Below, one piece after another: positions 16,000-25,512 of a DNA stretch of 64,000 nt (positions are counted from its first letter, which is position 1; each line of letters opens with the position of its first letter). This DNA comes from Winogradskyella schleiferi. GTDB lineage: Bacteria; Bacteroidota; Bacteroidia; Flavobacteriales; Flavobacteriaceae. The stretch lies in the NCBI RefSeq assembly GCF_013394655.1, contig NZ_CP053351.1, forward strand, positions 186,001 through 250,000. The letters are read 5' to 3'. The notes below the pieces were generated by a model. That model had not been told where the DNA came from, did not search any database, and saw only the letters and a program-made list of their open reading frames with translations. Position numbers and translations under genes: made by a program.

Positions 16000-18258
16000 A
16001 TGGAGACAATTAACGTATTTGAAACTAAAGAAAAGAACCACAAACAGGGTATAAAAGAATCATTCCCTGTTACAGGAATGACCTGCGCATCGTGTGCATC
16101 AAGCGTTGAATCTGTATTAAAACACACAGAAGGTGTGTTTGATGCAAGTGTTAATTTTGCCAATAGTTCCGTTCTTGTGGAATATGACAAGGAGTTGAGT
16201 CCAAATCAACTTCAAAACGCACTTCGTGAGGTCGGCTATGACATTATTATTGATTCCGAAGACCCTTCGGAAGTACAACAAGAACTTCAGCAAAAGCATT
16301 ATCAGGACATAAAAAAACGTACTATCTGGTCGGCCATACTTACCCTTCCCATTTTTGTATTAGGAATGTTTTTTATGCAATGGGAACCAGGTAAGTGGAT
16401 TTCTTTGGTGTTAACTTTTCCAATTCTTTTTTGGTTCGGTCGTAGCTTTTTCCTCAATGCTTTCAAGCAAGCCAAACATGGTAAAGCAAATATGGATACC
16501 TTGGTAGCTTTGAGCACAGGAATCGCTTTTATCTTTAGTGTATTCAATACCTTTTTTCCAGAATTTTGGTTGAGTCGTGGTATTGAGCCTCACGTTTATT
16601 ATGAAGCCGCTACGGTAATTATAACTTTTATTTCCTTGGGAAAATTATTGGAGGAAAAGGCAAAATCAAATACTTCTTCGGCCATTAAAAAACTTATGGG
16701 ATTACAACCCAAAACGCTAAAAATTATTGAGAATGGGGAAGAAAAAGAAATTCCAATTTCTTCTGTACAAGTTGGTCAGACCATTTTGGTACGTCCCGGA
16801 GAAAAGATTCCTGTAGATGGAGAAGTTTCCAAAGGAAGCTCGTATGTTGATGAAAGTATGATAACGGGAGAACCTGTTCCCGTTCAGAAATCCCAAGGGG
16901 AAAAGGTCTTCGCTGGTACGGTTAATCAAAAAGGAAGCTTTCAATTTACCGCTGAAAAAGTTGGTGGAGAAACCTTGCTTTCCCAAATCATTAAAATGGT
17001 TCAGCAAGCGCAAGGGAGTAAGGCACCCGTTCAAAAACTGGTCGATAAGATTGCCGGTATTTTCGTTCCTGTGGTATTGGGTATTTCCATTGTAACCTTT
17101 ATCGTCTGGATGTCCGTAGGAGGCGATAATGCCTTTTCACAAGCATTATTGACCTCTGTAGCCGTATTGGTTATCGCTTGCCCCTGTGCCTTGGGCTTGG
17201 CAACGCCAACTGCCATAATGGTGGGTATCGGTAAGGGAGCTGAAAATAATATTTTGATAAAGGATGCCGAAAGTCTGGAGCTTGGCCATAAAGTGAATGC
17301 AGTAATCCTTGATAAAACGGGTACGATTACGGAAGGAAAACCTTTGGTAACCGATATACTCTGGAAGGACAAGATTGAAAATCAGAACGATTACAAGGAA
17401 ATTCTCTTGGCTATCGAAGCACAATCGGAACATCCCTTGGCAGAAGCGGTCGTCAATCATTTGAAAGAAGAAAATATTGAACAAGCAGAAATTACTTCCT
17501 TCGAAAGCATTACCGGAAAAGGTGTAAAGGCGCAATCGGAGAATGGTTCAAAATATTATGTGGGCAACCATAAACTAATGGTCGAAAAAGATATTCAAAT
17601 AGACGCTTCTTTAATGCAAACAGCGGAAAGTCTCGAAGAAAAGGCAAAAACGGTCATATTCTTTGCTAACGAACATCAAGTGCTTGCGATACTGGCCATT
17701 GCAGACAAGATTAAAGAAACTTCAAAAAAAGCCATAGCTACGCTTCAAGAAAGAGGTGTCGAGGTCTATATGCTTACAGGAGATAATAATAAAACCGCAT
17801 CTGCTGTCGCAAAACAAGTAGGAATAACAAATTACCAAGGCGAAGTAATGCCTTCGGACAAGGCAGCTTTTGTTGAAAAATTGCAGGCGGACGGAAAGAT
17901 AGTCGCAATGGTTGGCGATGGTATTAATGATTCCCAGGCTTTGGCGCAAGCCAATGTGAGTATTGCAATGGGAAAAGGTTCAGATATAGCGATGGACGTA
18001 GCAAAAATGACCTTGATAACATCAGATTTACAATCCATTCCAAAAGCATTGGAACTGTCAAAAAGAACTGTTTTGGGCATACGTCAGAACTTATTTTGGG
18101 CATTCATTTACAACATCATTGGTATTCCAATCGCAGCAGGGGTTCTTTATCCCGTAAATGGATTTTTATTAGACCCGATGATTGCAGGTGCAGCAATGGC
18201 ATTCAGTAGTGTATCCGTTGTTGCAAATAGCTTAAGACTTAAACGAGTAAAACTTTAA
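16000..18258 (+). CDS. copA: Copper-exporting P1B-type ATPase CopA
   Basis: A 752-residue ATPase that pumps Cu(I) out of the cytoplasm. One HMA domain ([11 protein letters not shown], about 26-36) precedes eight transmembrane helices. Landmarks in order are TGEPVPV in the actuator domain, [14 protein letters not shown] (the CPC copper site), DKTGTITEG (phosphorylated Asp), HPLAEA in the nucleotide domain and [12 protein letters not shown]. Late helices carry [11 protein letters not shown] and MAFSSVSVV, both typical of the P1B-1 (Cu+/Ag+) subgroup. ATG 16000 is preferred to an in-frame start at 15973. A small copper chaperone gene follows 20 bp later. Confidence 0.95.
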   Translation: METINVFETKEKNHKQGIKESFPVTGMTCASCASSVESVLKHTEGVFDASVNFANSSVLVEYDKELSPNQLQNALREVGYDIIIDSEDPSEVQQELQQKHYQDIKKRTIWSAILTLPIFVLGMFFMQWEPGKWISLVLTFPILFWFGRSFFLNAFKQAKHGKANMDTLVALSTGIAFIFSVFNTFFPEFWLSRGIEPHVYYEAATVIITFISLGKLLEEKAKSNTSSAIKKLMGLQPKTLKIIENGEEKEIPISSVQVGQTILVRPGEKIPVDGEVSKGSSYVDESMITGEPVPVQKSQGEKVFAGTVNQKGSFQFTAEKVGGETLLSQIIKMVQQAQGSKAPVQKLVDKIAGIFVPVVLGISIVTFIVWMSVGGDNAFSQALLTSVAVLVIACPCALGLATPTAIMVGIGKGAENNILIKDAESLELGHKVNAVILDKTGTITEGKPLVTDILWKDKIENQNDYKEILLAIEAQSEHPLAEAVVNHLKEENIEQAEITSFESITGKGVKAQSENGSKYYVGNHKLMVEKDIQIDASLMQTAESLEEKAKTVIFFANEHQVLAILAIADKIKETSKKAIATLQERGVEVYMLTGDNNKTASAVAKQVGITNYQGEVMPSDKAAFVEKLQADGKIVAMVGDGINDSQALAQANVSIAMGKGSDIAMDVAKMTLITSDLQSIPKALELSKRTVLGIRQNLFWAFIYNIIGIPIAAGVLYPVNGFLLDPMIAGAAMAFSSVSVVANSLRLKRVKL

Positions 18259-18278
18259 TAATAAATAAATTCAATACT

Positions 18279-18491
18279 ATGAAAACTTTAAAATTTAAAA
18301 CAAATATCAATTGTGGTGGGTGTGTATCGAAAGTAACCCCTTTTTTAAACAAACAAGAAGGTGTAGAAAGTTGGGAAGTAGATACCTCTAATCCTGATAA
18401 AATCCTAACCATTGAAAGCGATGGTGCAACCGAAGAAGACGTAAAATCAACTTTGCAAAAAGTAGGATTTAAGGCGGAACCTGTAGACTAA
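18279..18491 (+). CDS. Small cytoplasmic heavy-metal-associated protein (CopZ-like)
   Basis: A 70-residue single HMA domain with the metal motif INCGGCVSKV (about 9-18) and the usual ending VGFKAEPVD. It has no signal peptide, so it acts in the cytoplasm. Its size and its place directly after copA fit a copper chaperone that loads CopA. The GG between the two cysteines differs from the TCxxC of typical CopZ but is common in Bacteroidota homologues. Confidence 0.85.
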   Translation: MKTLKFKTNINCGGCVSKVTPFLNKQEGVESWEVDTSNPDKILTIESDGATEEDVKSTLQKVGFKAEPVD

Positions 18492-18505
18492 TACGTTTTT
18501 TTAAT

Positions 18506-19285
18506 ATGGCTTACATTTTAATTTCAGTTGTGATTGTTCTCTTTGCTGTTCATTTTTATAGAAAAGCGAAACGCCATAGTGTAAATTCATTTCCAGAGGA
18601 TTGGCACAAATTACTGATGGATAATGTGCTGTTTTATAGAAACCTTTCAAAAGATAGGCAGCTTATTTTTCAGCAAAAAATGATGCAATTTTTAAGTGAG
18701 GTCTATATCGATGCTGTGCAGTTTGAATTGGAAGAATTGGATAAGATTTTAATTGCGGCAAGCGCAGTAATCCCTGTTTTTGGTTTTAAAGAATGGCATT
18801 ACACCAACTTAAGCGGTATCCTTTTATATCCAGATTATTTTAATGAGGATATGCAATTTAGTAGTAAGGATAACTCAAGAAATATTGGTGGAATAGTTGG
18901 GAATGGACGTTTTGAGAAGCAAATGATTTTATCTAAAAAAGCATTGTACCACGGCTTTAAAAACACAACCGATAAAAGTAATACTGGCATACACGAATTT
19001 GTGCATCTTATTGATAAGCTGGATGATAGTACAGATGGAGTTCCAGAGCGATTATTAGAACATCAATATGCATTACCTTGGTTGAATTTAATTCATAAGG
19101 AAATGGAAGCCATAAACGATAATCATTCTGATATCCGAAAATATGGAGGTACAAATCAAGCTGAATTTTTTGCAGTAGCTTCAGAATATTTCTTCGAGCG
19201 TCCAGACTTACTCAAAAAGAAACATCCTGACCTATATAAAATGTTGGTAAAATGTTTCAATCAAAAATTAGCGGATCCAATTTAA
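18506..19285 (+). CDS. MtfA-like zinc metallopeptidase, membrane-anchored
   Basis: A 259-residue protein with an N-terminal anchor (residues 3-19) followed by a zinc peptidase domain of the M90/MtfA family. The zinc site is GIHEFVHLIDKLDDSTDG (HExxH at about 157-161), with the downstream acidic motif QAEFFAVASEYFFERP (about 218-233). E. coli MtfA is a cytoplasmic peptidase that binds the regulator Mlc; the anchor here is different. It ends the copA gene group and is the last gene before the convergent integrase, so it may be a passenger of the element. Target protein unknown. Confidence 0.8.
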   Translation: MAYILISVVIVLFAVHFYRKAKRHSVNSFPEDWHKLLMDNVLFYRNLSKDRQLIFQQKMMQFLSEVYIDAVQFELEELDKILIAASAVIPVFGFKEWHYTNLSGILLYPDYFNEDMQFSSKDNSRNIGGIVGNGRFEKQMILSKKALYHGFKNTTDKSNTGIHEFVHLIDKLDDSTDGVPERLLEHQYALPWLNLIHKEMEAINDNHSDIRKYGGTNQAEFFAVASEYFFERPDLLKKKHPDLYKMLVKCFNQKLADPI

Positions 19286-19405
19286 ATTTAATTCCTATTT
19301 AGGAAAGACTAAATTTTTAATTGGAAAAGATAAAGAACAGATATTTTGTTGTTACAGATAGGTTTAGCATATTCAAAATATCCGCTAATTGATTTTTTTA
19401 TCCCT

Positions 19406-20620
19406 TCAAAAATTTACCACGCTATCTAATGCGTCATCCGCATCTCTATGCATAAAGTTAGATTGATAATTTATTGTAGTGGTAATCGATGAATGTCTGT
19501 ATAATTTTTGGAGCATATTAATTGGGATTTTATCTTCCGATATATTCCCAAATGTATGTCTAGCAATATGCATAGTTACTTTTTTTGATATTTTGGCTTT
19601 ATCAGCTACCGTTACCAAATATTTATTGAATTTCTTATTAGCGGTTTTTGTTTTAGCATAAACATCTTTAGCATTTTTTAAATCGGCTTTTTTCATTTCA
19701 GGAAATATAAAGTCCTCTTCGCTCTGCTTGTCATTTATGTAATCTTTCAAAATTGGAAAAACTTTATCTGGAATTTTTAAGGATAACAGTTTTGAATTCT
19801 TGTTCATTCGATAGTGAAGTCTATTATCAAAAATGTCGTTCCAACGAATTTTTAATATATCAGCTACACGGATGCCAGCAAAGTAAAAACTGAAAAGCCA
19901 GAGATTTCTAGCGTGAGTTTCATTCTTGGTAAGGTTATCAACTGACTCTAGCTCTATGACTTCATTTCGAGTAAGACCTATTTTTTCAGTTTCAGGGAAC
20001 TTAATTCGTATTTTATCCGAACCGAATGGGTAAAGTTTTCTATCTACGATACCCAATTTTATGGCCCTATTATAGATAGTTCTAATCACAATAAGATTAT
20101 TTACTATCGACCTTTCTGATAGGTTGTGTTTTGTACGGAGGTAGGTTTTAAATTTCTTTAGAAAACTTTCATCAATTTCTTGAAAGGTTAGTTGCTTTGA
20201 CGTGGTAAATTTTAAAACGTGATTAATTCTTGCTTTATCTGTTGAAAGCCTAGATAGCTTTTCGTTTGCTTCTAAATCATCAAGAAAGTCTTGTGCCACT
20301 TCAAAAAAAGTAACTGATTCCGAAGAAGCATAAAGTTTCTCTTTTATTTGATTGGCCGATATATCCTTTTTGCTCGACTGCAAATCAATCAGCATTTTAT
20401 TTGCCTCAGACAGTTTGGTACTAAGCAAACCGTTTAACCTATCTGAGTAAGGATGTGATTTTCTAACTCTAATATTTTTCACATCCCAATCATTAGGGTC
20501 AATATTATGACCTATATAATGATAATTTGAGCGACGGTTTTTTGTGATACGAATACAAAGAGGACAATGTCCTTCTTTATTAGGCTTTTTCCGAAGTACT
20601 ATTTTTGCATTTGATGACAT
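19406..20620 (-). CDS. Tyrosine-type site-specific integrase
   Basis: A 404-residue tyrosine recombinase with the domain order typical of Bacteroidota mobile elements. An N-terminal arm-binding region (about 1-90), a SAM-like core-binding domain (about 100-200, EVAQDFLDDLE to KTYLRTKHNLSERS) and a catalytic domain follow. Catalytic residues are visible: Arg in GIRVADILKIRW, the box HIARHTFGNIS (about 351-361), HSSITTTINYQ with the nucleophile Tyr near 385. It reads leftward, away from the tRNA-like sequence 150 bp to its right, which is probably its attachment site. It would integrate and excise the metal-resistance element. Confidence 0.93.
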   Translation of the reverse strand: MSSNAKIVLRKKPNKEGHCPLCIRITKNRRSNYHYIGHNIDPNDWDVKNIRVRKSHPYSDRLNGLLSTKLSEANKMLIDLQSSKKDISANQIKEKLYASSESVTFFEVAQDFLDDLEANEKLSRLSTDKARINHVLKFTTSKQLTFQEIDESFLKKFKTYLRTKHNLSERSIVNNLIVIRTIYNRAIKLGIVDRKLYPFGSDKIRIKFPETEKIGLTRNEVIELESVDNLTKNETHARNLWLFSFYFAGIRVADILKIRWNDIFDNRLHYRMNKNSKLLSLKIPDKVFPILKDYINDKQSEEDFIFPEMKKADLKNAKDVYAKTKTANKKFNKYLVTVADKAKISKKVTMHIARHTFGNISEDKIPINMLQKLYRHSSITTTINYQSNFMHRDADDALDSVVNF

Positions 20621-20655
20621 ATCTTAAATATTAGGATATAAAGATAATCATTTTT

Positions 20656-20674
20656 GGTACAACATAGGTACAAC
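20656..20674. repeat. Direct repeat GGTACAAC x2 upstream of the integrase
   Basis: GGTACAAC occurs at 20656-20663 and again at 20667-20674, 11 bp apart, so both copies face the same side of the helix. The position between the integrase start and the tRNA-like site suggests integrase arm-type or regulator binding sites. Confidence 0.5.
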
Positions 20675-20692
20675 AAATTATGATTTTAAACG

Positions 20693-20706
20693 ATATCAAT
20701 TGATAT
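20693..20706. repeat. Perfect 14-bp palindrome near the attachment site
   Basis: ATATCAATTGATAT is an exact palindrome between the integrase and the tRNA-like sequence. It could bind a dimeric protein such as an excisionase or repressor, but AT-rich palindromes also arise by chance. Confidence 0.35.
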
Positions 20707-20748
20707 TATATAAAATTAAATGTATGCTAATCAGTTGATTATAATATA

Positions 20749-20830
20749 GCTTATGGAAATTTAGTAGTAAATACGCTGGATTCAAAATCCAGTGACTTCG
20801 GTCGTGTGGGTTCGATTCCCACCTTGAGTA
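20749..20830 (+). pseudogene. tRNA-Leu(CAA)-like sequence with degenerate 5' half; probable att site
   Basis: From 20776 on it is a clean class II tRNA-Leu. The anticodon stem CTGGA/TCCAG has loop TTCAAAA (anticodon CAA at 20783-20785). The variable arm is GAC-TTCG-GTC, the T-arm GTGGG/CCCAC has loop TTCGATT, and the 3' acceptor is CTTGAGT plus discriminator A, with CTA next. The 5' half (20749-20775) is poor: the acceptor GCTTATG pairs only with wobbles and a mismatch, and the D-loop lacks the GG pair. This is the picture left when an element integrates into the 3' end of a tRNA gene and the intact copy sits at the other end, here off to the left. Confidence 0.7.
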
Positions 20831-20833
20831 CTA

Positions 20834-20870
20834 AAAGGGACAGATCAATATTTTGATTTGTCCCTTTTTT
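20834..20870 (+). terminator. Rho-independent terminator after the tRNA-like sequence
   Basis: Arms 20834-20848 and 20853-20867 (core GGGACA/TGTCCC with flanking A/T pairs) form a long stem with a 4-nt loop, followed by a T-run to 20870. It is placed to end the original tRNA-Leu transcript and marks host sequence. Confidence 0.75.
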
Positions 20871-21391
20871 ATATCTAATAAACTCATTTTAACAGCTGAA
20901 ATACTAAGAATGATGAGGTAAATAGCTTTAGTTAGTTTGATATAGTACATAAACTAGAATTTTTCGGGAAAGTTCGTACACAAAAGTCTTCTCTTGTGAA
21001 GTGTGTCGCTATTTTTGAATCAATTGTTAACTTCTCAAATGTGTTTAAAGTATATTTATATTTTTTAATGTCAAACTATCTTTCTATTAAAGTTTTATAT
21101 ACTTGCTAAGTAGATGTATATACTTCATTTCCTAATGATGCCAACAAATACCTATTTGAAAAATAGTGACTTTGTATTTACAATTCCAACTAATGTATTT
21201 TTTAAGTTTGAGAGTCCCTTTTTTTTATTTTCACGAATTTAAATATTATCAACTGCTCACTAATAATATTCAATTATTTTGCTTATAATAAAAGCATTTA
21301 TTTTATTTATAGTTAAGTTTTAAAGACATGAGTTTTTTAAGATTCAACCAAGAAGATTTCGATAATAAAATCTAATTCATAATCAGAAAAA
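20871..21391 (+). other. Non-coding gap between the tRNA-like site and the pectin locus
   Basis: About 520 bp of very AT-rich sequence. I see no gene, RNA or convincing repeat until the kduI promoter begins near 21392. Confidence 0.6.
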
Positions 21392-21436
21392 TTAGGTTTT
21401 AAATTATTTTGTTTTATATTTGTGTAATCGATTACA
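21392..21436 (+). promoter_or_regulatory. kduI promoter with LacI-type operator
   Basis: The -7 element TATATTTG (21415-21422) has a weak -33 candidate TTAG (21392-21395) 19 nt upstream. The palindrome TGTAATCGATTACA occupies 21423-21436, directly downstream of the -7 box and 15 bp before the start codon. A bound repressor there would block transcription of the uronate operon. Confidence 0.75.
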
Positions 21437-21451
21437 ATAAAATTATTTCAT

Positions 21452-22291
21452 ATGTCAAAATACAATACAAGATACGCGTCCAGTCCACAAGCTGTAAAAA
21501 ATTACGATACTCAAGAATTACGAAATGAGTTCCTAATTCAAAACGTACTTAAAAAAGATACTATAGAATGGGTGTACACCCATTATGACAGATTTATGGT
21601 AGCAGGTGTTGTGCCTGTATCTAAATCTGTTAATTTAGAAACAATAGACCCTCTAAAAGCAAACTTTTTTTTAGAACGAAGAGAACTCGGCATCATAAAT
21701 ATTGGTGATGCAGGCAGTGTGTCGGTTGATGGAACAATTTACAATCTAGAACATAAAGAAGCACTTTATGTTGGGCAAGGGAATAATGAAGTCGTTTTTT
21801 CGAGTAAATCTTCGGAAAATCCAGCCAAATTTTACCTAAATTCAACACCAGCTCACAAAGCATTTCCAAATAAAAAAATTGGAACGGATGACGTAGAGGT
21901 CATTGAATTAGGTTCACCCGAAACAGCAAATGCCAGAACATTAAGAAAGTATATTGTAAATAGCGTGGTAGATGTTTGCCAGTTGCAAATGGGAATGACT
22001 ACCATAAAAGTTGGAAGTAGCTGGAACACAATGCCAGCACATGTGCATGACAGACGAATGGAAGTCTATTTCTATTTTGAAGTACCGGAAGACCAAGCTG
22101 TTTGTCATTTTATGGGACAACCACATGAAACACGTCATATTTGGATGGCTGATGGCGAAGCCGTGATTTCTCCACCATGGTCAATTCATTCAGGTTCAGG
22201 AACATCAAACTATTCCTTTATTTGGGGAATGGCAGGCGAAAATTTGGATTATGGAGATATGGACGTTTGTAATATCAATGAATTAAGATAA
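21452..22291 (+). CDS. kduI: 5-keto-4-deoxyuronate isomerase KduI
   Basis: A 279-residue cupin-fold isomerase, close to the 278 residues of E. coli KduI. It converts 5-keto-4-deoxyuronate, which comes from unsaturated galacturonate released by pectate lyases and GH105, to 2,5-diketo-3-deoxygluconate. Zinc-site residues are visible in MPAHVHDRRMEVYFYFE (about 197-213) and QPHETRHIWM (about 225-234). It is the first gene of an operon whose second gene, kduD, starts 4 bp after it, so the two consecutive steps are encoded together. The promoter has a LacI-type operator. Confidence 0.95.
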   Translation: MSKYNTRYASSPQAVKNYDTQELRNEFLIQNVLKKDTIEWVYTHYDRFMVAGVVPVSKSVNLETIDPLKANFFLERRELGIINIGDAGSVSVDGTIYNLEHKEALYVGQGNNEVVFSSKSSENPAKFYLNSTPAHKAFPNKKIGTDDVEVIELGSPETANARTLRKYIVNSVVDVCQLQMGMTTIKVGSSWNTMPAHVHDRRMEVYFYFEVPEDQAVCHFMGQPHETRHIWMADGEAVISPPWSIHSGSGTSNYSFIWGMAGENLDYGDMDVCNINELR

Positions 22292-22295
22292 AAAT

Positions 22296-23090
22296 ATGTC
22301 AATAAACTTATTTGACTTATCGGGAAAAGTAGCCTTAATTACTGGCGGAACACATGGATTAGGTATGGCAATGGCTATGGGTCTAGGAAATGCTGGTGTT
22401 ACTTTAGTGATAAATGGTGCGTCTTCAAAAGATAAATTGGATAAAGCAGTAGCAGAATACAAATCAATGGGACTAAACGCTTATGGTTATTTGTTTGATG
22501 TCACCAAAGAGGATCAAGTGATTCAAAATATAAAACAAATTGAAGATGAAGTTGGTGTTATAGATATTCTTGTTAATAATGCTGGAATTATAAAAAGAAC
22601 ACCTTTGGAGGACATGGAAGTTGACGATTTTGAGCAGGTTTTAAAAGTGGATTTAGTCAGTCCTTTTATCATGTCTAAGCACGTCATCAAGGGCATGATT
22701 AAAAGAAGAGAGGGTAAAATTATAAATATTTGCTCTATGATGAGTGAACTGGGAAGAAACACCGTAGCGGCTTACGCAGCGGCTAAAGGAGGCTTAAAAA
22801 TGCTCACCAAGAACATGGCCACAGAATGGTCTAAACATAATATCCAAGTGAATGGTATTGGCCCAGGATATTTTGCGACAAGTCAAACGGCACCAATACG
22901 TGTTGATGGCCATCCGTTTAATGAATTTATTATTAGTAGAACACCAGCAGGACGATGGGGAAACCCAGAAGATTTGCAAGGCGCTGCCATTTTCTTAGCT
23001 TCAAAAGCTAGCGATTTTGTCAGCGGTCAAATTGTATACGTCGATGGTGGCATATTAGCAACTATAGGAAAACCTTCTAACGAAGACTAA
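22296..23090 (+). CDS. kduD: 2-deoxy-D-gluconate 3-dehydrogenase KduD (SDR family)
   Basis: A 264-residue short-chain dehydrogenase that reduces 2,5-diketo-3-deoxygluconate to 2-keto-3-deoxygluconate (KDG). The nucleotide site is TGGTHGLGMAMA (about 17-28), the structural motif is NNAGI (about 91-95), and the catalytic set includes Ser in CSMMSE and YAAAKGG (about 155-161). It ends with the usual family motif FVSGQIVYVDGG. It acts directly after KduI in pectin breakdown and follows it with a 4-bp gap. Confidence 0.93.
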   Translation: MSINLFDLSGKVALITGGTHGLGMAMAMGLGNAGVTLVINGASSKDKLDKAVAEYKSMGLNAYGYLFDVTKEDQVIQNIKQIEDEVGVIDILVNNAGIIKRTPLEDMEVDDFEQVLKVDLVSPFIMSKHVIKGMIKRREGKIINICSMMSELGRNTVAAYAAAKGGLKMLTKNMATEWSKHNIQVNGIGPGYFATSQTAPIRVDGHPFNEFIISRTPAGRWGNPEDLQGAAIFLASKASDFVSGQIVYVDGGILATIGKPSNED

Positions 23091-23102
23091 CCAAGCAAAC
23101 AA

Positions 23103-24506
23103 ATGAGTAAACATTTTATACACGATAATTTTTTACTAGAAAATAAATATGCTGAAGAGTTATATCACAATTACTCAAAGAATCAGCCTATAATAGATTA
23201 TCATAACCATTTACCACCACAAGAAATTCTAGACGATAAGATATACAATAATTTAACTAAAGTATGGATCAATGGTGACCATTATAAATGGCGAGCCATG
23301 CGTACTTTGGGTGTTGATGAAAAGTATATCACTGGTAATGCAACTGACAAGGAAAAGTTTATGCAATGGGCAAAAACAGTGCCTTATACGATGAGGAATC
23401 CATTGTATCACTGGACCCATTTAGAATTAGCAAGATATTTCAATGTACATGATTTGTTAAACGAAAAGTCTGCTGAGAAAATTTATGAATCTACGTCAGA
23501 AAAACTAAGTAGTAGTGATTATAGCTGTAGAAATTTACTGCGTAAAGTGAATGCCGAATTGGTGTGTACAACTGAAGATCCAACGGATAATTTAGCACAT
23601 CACAAACAATTAGCAAATAGTGATTTCGAAATAAAAGTAAGTACAGCTTTCAGACCCGATAAAGCAATTTTAATTGCGAATGAAGGTTACGATAATTATA
23701 TCAAAGACTTAGGAAAAGAAGCTGATATTAATATTGAAAGTTATACAGATTTAAAAGATGCTTTACGAAGTAGAATTGAATATTTCGATGCCAATGGTTG
23801 TAAATTATGTGATCATGGTCTAAATCAAATATCATTTGAAAAATTTACCGACAATGAAGTTGAAACTATTTTCAAAAAGAAAATAGAAGGAGGTACACTT
23901 TCAAAAGAAGAAGTCTTAAAATTTGAAACGGCAATCTTGTTATTCTTGTCAGAAACCTATAACGAATTTGGTTGGGTACAACAATTTCATTTGGGAGCTT
24001 TAAGAAATAATAATCAGAGAATGCACACTATTTTAGGACCAGATACAGGTTGGGATTCTATTGGAGATTATTCGCAAGCTGAGAAATTATCTGCTTTTTT
24101 GAATACGCTGGATGGCAAGGATAAATTAACTAAAACAATAATTTATAATCTAAATCCAGCTGATAATGAAGTTATGGCAACCATGATTGGGAATTTCAAT
24201 GACGGCAGTGTAAAAGGAAAAGTGCAATTCGGTTCGGGTTGGTGGTTTTTAGATCAAAAAGATGGAATGACCAAACAACTAAACGCGTTATCAAATATGG
24301 GTTTAATTAGCTGTTTTATTGGTATGTTAACAGATTCCCGTAGCTTCTTGTCATTTCCACGACACGAATATTTTAGAAGAATTCTCTGTAATCTTTTAGG
24401 AGATGAAATTAAACGAGGCGAATTACCTAAAGAAGAAATGGAATGGATTGGTAAAATGGTAGCGGATATTAGTTACAACAATGCCAAGGCCTATTTTAAA
24501 TTCTAA
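23103..24506 (+). CDS. uxaC: Glucuronate/galacturonate isomerase UxaC
   Basis: A 467-residue amidohydrolase-fold isomerase (E. coli UxaC has 470). It converts D-galacturonate to D-tagaturonate in the cytoplasm. Family landmarks are PIIDYHNHLPPQEI (about 30-43), with metal-ligand His residues, the segment LVCTTEDPTDNLAHH (about 157-171), and WVQQFHLGALRNNN (about 293-306). Near the end is LTDSRSFLSFPRHEYFRRI. It is the saturated-galacturonate branch, in the same operon as the unsaturated branch (kduI, kduD). The TRAP transporter gene begins 13 bp after its stop. Confidence 0.95.
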   Translation: MSKHFIHDNFLLENKYAEELYHNYSKNQPIIDYHNHLPPQEILDDKIYNNLTKVWINGDHYKWRAMRTLGVDEKYITGNATDKEKFMQWAKTVPYTMRNPLYHWTHLELARYFNVHDLLNEKSAEKIYESTSEKLSSSDYSCRNLLRKVNAELVCTTEDPTDNLAHHKQLANSDFEIKVSTAFRPDKAILIANEGYDNYIKDLGKEADINIESYTDLKDALRSRIEYFDANGCKLCDHGLNQISFEKFTDNEVETIFKKKIEGGTLSKEEVLKFETAILLFLSETYNEFGWVQQFHLGALRNNNQRMHTILGPDTGWDSIGDYSQAEKLSAFLNTLDGKDKLTKTIIYNLNPADNEVMATMIGNFNDGSVKGKVQFGSGWWFLDQKDGMTKQLNALSNMGLISCFIGMLTDSRSFLSFPRHEYFRRILCNLLGDEIKRGELPKEEMEWIGKMVADISYNNAKAYFKF

Positions 24507-24519
24507 TGATAAACTTAAA

Positions 24520-25512
24520 ATGTTAGTAATGAGATTTAAAATAATTCTCTTAGTAATTCTTCTTTTAGGTATGGCCTCTTGCAAAAAAGTAGAGGGTCCT
24601 GAGGTACTTTATTTAGGACATACTTTGCCTCAAACACATCCTGTGCATAAGGGTATGTTGGAGTTTCAAAAGGCCTTAGAAAAAAAATCTAAAGGTACCT
24701 TAAAGGTTAAGATTTTTCCTGATGGCCAATTAGGATCAGAAAGAGAATTATTAGAATTATTGCAAATAGGCAGCGTAGCGGCAACAAAAGTGAGTGCTGC
24801 CACGCTATCTAATTTTGTACCTGAGTACAATATTTTAAGCATACCTTATTTATTTAGAAATAATGAACATCAATTTAATGTTTTAGAAGGGCCAATTGGA
24901 AAATCCATACTAGAAAAAGGCTCTAAATTTTGGCTGAGAGGTTTATGTTACTATGATGCTGGAAGCAGAAGTTTTTATACCAGTAAAAAAGCGATAAGAT
25001 CACCAGAAGATTTAAAAGGCTTAAAAATTAGAGTCCAAAATAATCAAATGGGAATTAATATGGTTAATACAATGGGCGGAGATGCCACACCTTTAGCCTA
25101 CGGAGAATTGTATACAGCTATTCAACAAGGTGTTGTCGATGGCGCAGAAAATAATCCACCGTCTTTCGTATCCTCTAACCATTATGAAATCAGTAAGTAT
25201 TATACGTTAGATGAGCATTCTTCAGTTCCAGATGTGCTTTTAATTGGTACTAAATATTGGGACAAATTATCCGAAGAGCAACGTGTTTGGGTACAGGAAG
25301 CAGCAGACGAATCTGCCCAAGCTCAAAAAAAGTTTTGGCAAGAATCTGTTGAGGAATCTATGAAGGTGGCCAAAGATTGGGGCGTTGAAATTATAATTCC
25401 CGACAAATCCTTGTTTGCAGAGAAATCAAAATCTGTAGTTGAGAAATTTGTAGAAGAGTATCCTGAAATGGCCGAAATTGTTAATCAAATCAAGAATGAC
25501 AACTATGAGTAA
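24520..25512 (+). CDS. dctP: TRAP transporter substrate-binding lipoprotein (DctP family)
   Basis: A 330-residue solute-binding protein for a TRAP transporter. The signal ends in LLLGMASC, so the mature protein is a lipoprotein rather than a free periplasmic protein. DctP landmarks include LGHTLPQTHPVHKGM (about 31-45), IFPDGQLGSERELLELLQ and the ligand-site segment LKGLKIRVQNN, followed by YTAIQQGVVDGAENNP. Arg in KIRVQ is the carboxylate-binding residue of this family. The sugar-acid context suggests galacturonate or short unsaturated uronates as ligand. ATG 24529 is an equally good start. Confidence 0.9.
   Translation: MLVMRFKIILLVILLLGMASCKKVEGPEVLYLGHTLPQTHPVHKGMLEFQKALEKKSKGTLKVKIFPDGQLGSERELLELLQIGSVAATKVSAATLSNFVPEYNILSIPYLFRNNEHQFNVLEGPIGKSILEKGSKFWLRGLCYYDAGSRSFYTSKKAIRSPEDLKGLKIRVQNNQMGINMVNTMGGDATPLAYGELYTAIQQGVVDGAENNPPSFVSSNHYEISKYYTLDEHSSVPDVLLIGTKYWDKLSEEQRVWVQEAADESAQAQKKFWQESVEESMKVAKDWGVEIIIPDKSLFAEKSKSVVEKFVEEYPEMAEIVNQIKNDNYE

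Noticed and set aside
17146..17535. A 129-residue open frame on the minus strand inside copA
   Set aside because: Antisense to the CPC and DKTG region of CopA, whose protein motifs are fully conserved on the plus strand.
20749..20830. A normal functional tRNA-Leu
   Set aside because: The acceptor stem pairs only with wobbles and a mismatch and the D-loop lacks the usual GG, while the 3' half is perfect. This fits an att remnant better, though a diverged tRNA is not fully excluded.
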